Shown: one piece after another, positions 56,800-60,885 of the stretch | How positions within the stretch are numbered: position 1 is the first letter of the stretch | Layout: each line of letters begins with the position of its first letter | Source of the DNA: Bacteroidota bacterium | GTDB lineage: Bacteria; Bacteroidota; Bacteroidia; Bacteroidales; TTA-H9 | DNA: 60,885 nucleotides | Direction: 5' to 3' | Assembly: GCA_003250395.1 (NCBI GenBank) | Contig: QKGM01000052.1 | Coordinates: 1-60,885 of the forward strand | The notes under the pieces: generated by a model | What the model saw: only the letters and a program-made list of their open reading frames with translations | The model's database searches: none | What the model was told of the DNA's origin: nothing | Program-made: the position numbers and the translations under genes

Positions 56800-57066
56800 T
56801 TACTGGGCGCGATTCTCGTAGTGCTTCTGATACCTGCTCTTGAACTTATCTACACGGCCGGCAGTATCAACAAGCTTCATCTTACCGGTATAGAACGGAT
56901 GTGAGGTATGCGAAATCTCAAGCTTAACCACCGGATATTCAACACCATCTTCCATCACGATCGTCTCTTTCGTTTTTACGGTCGAACGGGTGATAAACGT
57001 ATAATCATTGGACATATCTTTGAATACCACCAGTCTGTAATCGCTCGGATGAATGTCTTTTTTCAT
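56800..57066 (-). CDS. rpmE2: 50S ribosomal protein L31 type B
   Basis: 88 residues of ribosomal protein L31. It reads [20 protein letters not shown] and later [34 protein letters not shown], which matches the type B (C-minus) form. The zinc-binding Cys residues of type A L31 are absent. Type B L31 replaces the zinc form when zinc is scarce in many bacteria. Here no type A copy is in the window. It has its own promoter box and terminator. Confidence 0.95.
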   Translation of the reverse strand: MKKDIHPSDYRLVVFKDMSNDYTFITRSTVKTKETIVMEDGVEYPVVKLEISHTSHPFYTGKMKLVDTAGRVDKFKSRYQKHYENRAQ

Positions 57067-57094
57067 GATATCAACACTTTAATTTTAAGAGGTG

Positions 57095-57102
57095 CAAAGG
57101 TA
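57095..57102 (-). promoter_or_regulatory. candidate -7 box (TACCTTTG) for rpmE2
   Basis: The minus strand reads TACCTTTGCA, an exact TAnnTTTG match, about 28 bases before the ATG at 57066. Confidence 0.5.
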
Positions 57103-57141
57103 GAACTTTTCCTGTAAATATCTATCGAATTTTGAAAAAAA

Positions 57142-58212
57142 TCAAATTTTATCCAACAAAAACGACATTGTATCTACTCCATCTGCATAATCACCCAGGC
57201 CTGGCTGCTGACTGGCACCAAAAGGGAGAGAGTGTTCAAACCAGCCACCGTCACTTACAACACACTGTATTGCTGACGCGTTGGCGGCAAACTCGTGCTG
57301 CAGGGTTTCTGTGTCGGCATATTCTATCAGATTTAATACCGCCACAGGGGTTACCCATTCGGCCTGATACCTTAACAAGAGAGCACCGGTATCATAAAAC
57401 GGCTGGTTGTTGATTAACATCAGCGCCTTCTGGTAATCATAATTATTAACCCATTTGTTACATTGAACCAGTTCAGCACTCTTTCGTGCCAGAGCTTCAC
57501 ATAAAATGGCAGGATCGTAACCCGCCGGAATGAAACAGGAAGAAACATTACGACAACCTAGACCAAAATACAAGGTAATATCATCGGCCAGTGCTTCCAG
57601 GTCTGCCTCATTTTCATCCCCTCTCAAAACGGCTAATCCCGTCCGGTTCGATCTGATCAGGTGAGGCCAGCGCGAGAAATAGTATTCGAAATACCGGCTC
57701 GTGTTTCCCGACCCGGTAGCGATCACCCTGTCGAAATCCTTCACTATCTGATCCGTAAAAACCGAATAACCTGAGAAACCAGGTTCAATATCCTCAACCA
57801 CACGCGCCATAGCGGGAATCAGAAACCGGTCATCTGCCGACACCTTCCCAAGGTAACGATGGCCCGACATCAGCACACAAAGCCAGTCGTGAAAACCAAC
57901 TGCCGGGATGTTCCCGGCCGATACAACAAGCACCCGTTCAGGTTTTGTCATTCCCCTGCTGTCATAACCCGAAGCCCAGGAGTACAACAGCCCTGCATCG
58001 AGCATTGGAACCAGTGCAGCCAATGCGCGTGAAACCATCTGTGTTGTAAACCAGCCATTATGTATGACCGACTGCGCTACCGCCTCCTTTATAACTGCAC
58101 AATGCCGTGGTTCGGCAACATCATCCGGCCGACCTGTAACGGCAGCCAATACACGACCCAGACCGGCAAATGCCGACACTCTTTGTTGTAATGACAGAGG
58201 GCTATTCATCAT
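57142..58212 (-). CDS. LuxC-family acyl-CoA reductase
   Basis: About 356 residues of the LuxC/acyl-CoA reductase family, which reduces fatty acyl-CoA or acyl-ACP to aldehyde with NAD(P)H through an acyl-Cys intermediate. Seen: ERVLVVSAGNIPAVGFHDWLCVLMSGHRYLGKVS, IATGSGNTSRYFEYYFS, and FGLGCRNVSSCFIPAGYD, which holds the likely active Cys. In many Bacteroidota this gene pairs with a small ferredoxin gene, but no such gene is beside it here. The frame extends to a TTG 11 codons upstream. The ATG at 58212 is chosen; a second ATG follows at 58209. Confidence 0.85.
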   Translation of the reverse strand: MMNSPLSLQQRVSAFAGLGRVLAAVTGRPDDVAEPRHCAVIKEAVAQSVIHNGWFTTQMVSRALAALVPMLDAGLLYSWASGYDSRGMTKPERVLVVSAGNIPAVGFHDWLCVLMSGHRYLGKVSADDRFLIPAMARVVEDIEPGFSGYSVFTDQIVKDFDRVIATGSGNTSRYFEYYFSRWPHLIRSNRTGLAVLRGDENEADLEALADDITLYFGLGCRNVSSCFIPAGYDPAILCEALARKSAELVQCNKWVNNYDYQKALMLINNQPFYDTGALLLRYQAEWVTPVAVLNLIEYADTETLQHEFAANASAIQCVVSDGGWFEHSLPFGASQQPGLGDYADGVDTMSFLLDKI

Positions 58213-59285
58213 TCTGCGAAAATAATCATAAATCAGATGCACCAAACCAGCTTTTCGCCATTATCGCATCTGTATTAAAACCAGCCAGGATTAATCATCT
58301 TCTGCACATCAAAATTGCCTGATAACAGCTGCAGGTTACCCCGGATAACAACACTGCGCAAGCCGCAGATGGAATATCTAAAGTATTTTATATACTCTTT
58401 CGGTATAAGCCTTTCACTACCTCACGAAACGACACCATGGATTCCGACCGTTATAACCCGACAAGGGTTTGAGTAAGTTAACGGATAAAGCTGTCTCAAT
58501 GTTTATATTAAAGTTACCGTAGAGGTACCACGCACTAAAATTGTGCCACAAAACACATACAGTTAGAATATCTACATATGAAAGATATTCGGAGAATACA
58601 ATAAACATAGGCTTTTCATAAGAAAAACCCCTCTTTGCTCTATCTTTGGTATTAATTTGATTCCACTTAGCTAAAAAAAGAGGCTTAAACAACTTTTAAC
58701 CAGATAATTAAAAATCTGGATTATTTAGTCAGTTATTATCAAAAATTGATAAAAAAAACTAAAAGCCGCTGAAGTAAATACGCAATTAGGTGTATTACAT
58801 CACCCATAATATGGAAAACACGTCCATCATTTAGAAAAGACAAAAAACACGAATCGAGATCCCGGAGTTGAACAAAGAGGCCGGACTACATGGCAGGATT
58901 GGAAATTCTTCTCAACGCGGTAAATAATAGTTTAAGTCTGGTGAGAGCCTGCAATAATGCAAGATAAATAATAAGCAGATTATCACGCAGGTGCGTTGAT
59001 TTCATCGAATTCTGCTACTACCCAGCCTTATGGCAGGGAGGGACTGTTGTAACGGAATAACGGTTAATGGCGGGCATCGTTAGGTGATTATTGAGACACA
59101 ACTATAATAATTCAGCAGGTTGAAAAAATTACTTTCCATTTTCAGTTCGAATACCACAGAGATATTTATAATTTTATTCGAATATTTAAGGGACTAAAAC
59201 ATCGGAACAAAAGCGGACTCATATATTCTATATTTTATTAACTCGTCTGATATTTGCAGTACACTTCAGAATAAAGGCTTTTATA
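58213..59285. other. right-side intergenic region, nothing recognised
   Basis: About 1.07 kb between the acyl-CoA reductase and the unknown secreted genes. A 91-codon minus-strand frame at 58417-58692 has no signal peptide, domain or composition of a real gene. A more GC-rich patch near 58860-59090 looks structured, but I cannot assign it to any RNA family. Confidence 0.4.
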
Positions 59286-59963
59286 CTATTTTACTATTAA
59301 ATCAATTTTATTTGACACAATAACCCCTTTATAAATCTGAGCTTCTTCAGGTTTGTCTTTATCCCACAAACCCCAAGTTGGAGCGGCTTTCAATATAGTT
59401 TCACTAAAAGAATACAAAAGAAAAATCTTATACTTTCCGGGTGGTAAATCATGATAAGAGCTTAATAACGGATATAAATCAACCAACGTATCATTACGTG
59501 ATACCATAAGCTTTGATAAATGACAGGTATGAAGTTTACCATAATCTGCTTTAACCTTCTTCACCTTTAAAGATTTTTTATTTACATATTCTATCTGAGC
59601 GGTATAATCTACTTCATCTTCAATATTCATAAATGAAGGATGTGTAACAGTATTAGCCCCAACAATGTTTCCAGACTCATCTTCAATTAAATAAACCAAA
59701 CCCACAGAACTTCCCTTATACTTATTTAATGTAACTGAGTCAAAAACAAAAGGTAAAGAAGGAGTATACTGATAAAACCTATAGAAACACACTGTATCTA
59801 ATTCATTAATAAAACCAGACAGGCAAACCTGAAGCTTAACAGCATCATGTTTCTTTTCTTTTACAACAATGGTACTTATAATTTCTAATTTACCCATATC
59901 ATTTCTTTGTCCATACATAATGGATAGGATAAAAGCAAATGTTAAACTCAAAATTAGTCTCAT
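59286..59963 (-). CDS. secreted protein of unknown function (pair member 2)
   Basis: 225 residues with a signal peptide (hydrophobic 3-17, ending MYGQ). The rest is beta-rich and unassigned. The C-terminal block LPPGKYKIFLLYSF, followed by a W..WDKDKP segment and YKGVIVSNKIDLIV, resembles the end of the neighbouring protein. Its start lies 9 bp after that gene's stop, so both are in one transcript. The coding sequence is clearly AT-richer than the genes at 47-58 kb. An immunoglobulin-like extracellular fold is a guess. Confidence 0.65.
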   Translation of the reverse strand: MRLILSLTFAFILSIMYGQRNDMGKLEIISTIVVKEKKHDAVKLQVCLSGFINELDTVCFYRFYQYTPSLPFVFDSVTLNKYKGSSVGLVYLIEDESGNIVGANTVTHPSFMNIEDEVDYTAQIEYVNKKSLKVKKVKADYGKLHTCHLSKLMVSRNDTLVDLYPLLSSYHDLPPGKYKIFLLYSFSETILKAAPTWGLWDKDKPEEAQIYKGVIVSNKIDLIVK

Positions 59964-59972
59964 AATGTATTT

Positions 59973-60788
59973 CTAAAATGCTACCACAACCTTATTTGAA
60001 TTGAAGCTACCAGAATACAGCTTGTATCCTTCTACCTCAGGTGGTAATGGAATTATAGTATCAAAATATTTTGATAGACTCTTGTCCCACTTTGGTTCTG
60101 CGTTTACATAACTCATAAAAGTATCTTGTTTTATATAAAAAGTAAAACAGCCCTTAAGTATCTTAAATCCAATAATATTAAATGTATCTGAATAAGTTTC
60201 GCCTGGCTTCAGGAAAACAAACCGGTCCCTAAGGGCTCCTAATATGTTACGGGAAGTTATTTCTGACGCTGCAAAATAAAGCTTTGCAAATTTAGCTGAG
60301 TCTAAATGTTCAGCACAACTTTTTCGATATATGTATTCATAGATTTCTGCCAATTCATCGTTAATATAATCTATTTCACGCTCTGTCTCAGTATATAAGG
60401 TGTCCTTGTCAACAATCCAACTACTATTATATAAAGGAATATTCCAAATTATTACACTATATTTTTGATTTGAATAATTACTATGTCTCAGGGCTCTTCC
60501 CATATAGTCAGGATGCAAATACTCCTCATACGGATAATGTAACAATGTCCCGAATGAAAACAATGGTGAATTTAATCGGCTATTCGATACCTTTAGAAAG
60601 TAGTAATTATTAGTAGAGTTATTCCTATATGTAATACAAAGCGTAGGAATACAGATGATTGAATCTTCATGGAAAACATCATAACCTTTATCCCATTTTA
60701 CCGATAATTCTACGCTAACACATTGAGCAGAGATTACCTTTACAAACAATAAAAAAACTATGTAAAGAAATAATATATTGGTTTTCAT
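59973..60788 (-). CDS. secreted protein of unknown function (pair member 1)
   Basis: 271 residues with a signal peptide (hydrophobic 5-20, ending ISAQ). It is beta-rich with several Cys, and has no recognised domain. The end carries LKPGETYSDTF, KGCFTFYIKQDTF, EPKWDKS and YSGSFNSNKVVVAF, matching the pattern of the downstream neighbour (a Y-x-G-x-x-x-S-N-K strand near the C-terminus). It is the first gene of the pair as seen. Its promoter lies in or beyond the last 97 bp of the window. Confidence 0.65.
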   Translation of the reverse strand: MKTNILFLYIVFLLFVKVISAQCVSVELSVKWDKGYDVFHEDSIICIPTLCITYRNNSTNNYYFLKVSNSRLNSPLFSFGTLLHYPYEEYLHPDYMGRALRHSNYSNQKYSVIIWNIPLYNSSWIVDKDTLYTETEREIDYINDELAEIYEYIYRKSCAEHLDSAKFAKLYFAASEITSRNILGALRDRFVFLKPGETYSDTFNIIGFKILKGCFTFYIKQDTFMSYVNAEPKWDKSLSKYFDTIIPLPPEVEGYKLYSGSFNSNKVVVAF

Positions 60789-60885
60789 GTTAAAACGGAT
60801 AAATGCATGAAGCTTTAGATGTCCATGAGAAATTTAAATAATTCATTGAACTAAATAGGGAATACAACCTTGCCCAACCCGATAT

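Noticed and set aside
58417-58692. 91-codon minus-strand frame
   Set aside because: No signal peptide, no recognised motif, no supporting promoter or terminator, and amino-acid content typical of chance frames in AT-rich DNA.
58860-59090. group II intron or riboswitch remnant
   Set aside because: Some short tracts recall such RNAs, but no conserved domain V, reverse transcriptase frame or aptamer core could be matched, so no claim is made.

Overview
The window reads as chromosomal core DNA of an anaerobic, fermentative member of the Bacteroidota, most likely in the Bacteroidales/Marinilabiliales area. The reasons are: two type IX secretion (T9SS) cargo proteins with C-terminal sorting domains; GWxTD, DUF3078, DUF5916 and DUF2027-Smr proteins, which are typical of the phylum; the alternative GlmU-like enzyme; repeated TAnnTTTG promoter -7 boxes; and HydF, the scaffold GTPase for [FeFe]-hydrogenase. 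No phage, insertion sequence, plasmid or CRISPR array is visible. Genus cannot be fixed from the sequence.

Layout. 1-1181 has no recognisable gene. 1.2-9.2 kb: a prolyl-tRNA editing protein, a compact zinc/manganese ABC importer operon (znuA-C-B type), the RNase P RNA gene on the minus strand (hidden under a spurious 145-codon frame), a DUF2027-Smr protein, and a U32 peptidase followed by an rRNA-type methyltransferase. 9.9-20 kb: tRNA-Asp with its terminator, a TonB_C-domain protein, rmuC, a GWxTD lipoprotein, an RlmB-type methylase, ComEC, a small outer-membrane barrel and a patatin fused to an outer-membrane barrel. 20-31 kb: an intergenic tandem repeat, a methionine gamma-lyase-like enzyme divergent from a DUF3078 protein, a PASTA / T9SS cargo / RluD operon, ddl, and a minus-strand cluster ung - secreted nuclease - MORN protein - rdgB, then a 42-residue lipoprotein. 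31-44 kb: a large T9SS beta-propeller protein, a C1B peptidase - aspartase - hydF operon, a second DUF3078 protein, an ECF sigma factor and uvrA. 44-58 kb: a LolD-type ATPase with a DUF5916 protein, sucC, an FKBP isomerase with a structured leader, split thrE, adenosine deaminase, a thioredoxin-like protein, lon, the GlmU-like enzyme, rpmE2 and an acyl-CoA reductase. 58.2-59.3 kb looks non-coding, and the right edge holds two secreted proteins of unknown function that resemble each other.

How it fits together. Most genes are housekeeping: translation quality control, DNA repair and nucleotide sanitation, envelope biogenesis and central metabolism. The less ordinary parts are (i) the peptidase-aspartase-HydF operon, where hydE and hydG are absent; (ii) the FKBP leader, which combines an 18-codon frame with a 12-bp terminator-like hairpin; (iii) the tightly packed ung/nuclease/MORN/rdgB cluster; and (iv) the unknown secreted gene pair at the right edge. 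I see no clearly novel multi-gene defence or biosynthetic system. The pair in (iv) is the only set of genes without a family assignment. Many long frames start upstream of the true gene, and starts were moved to the ATG that fits the signal peptide, the domain or the promoter box.
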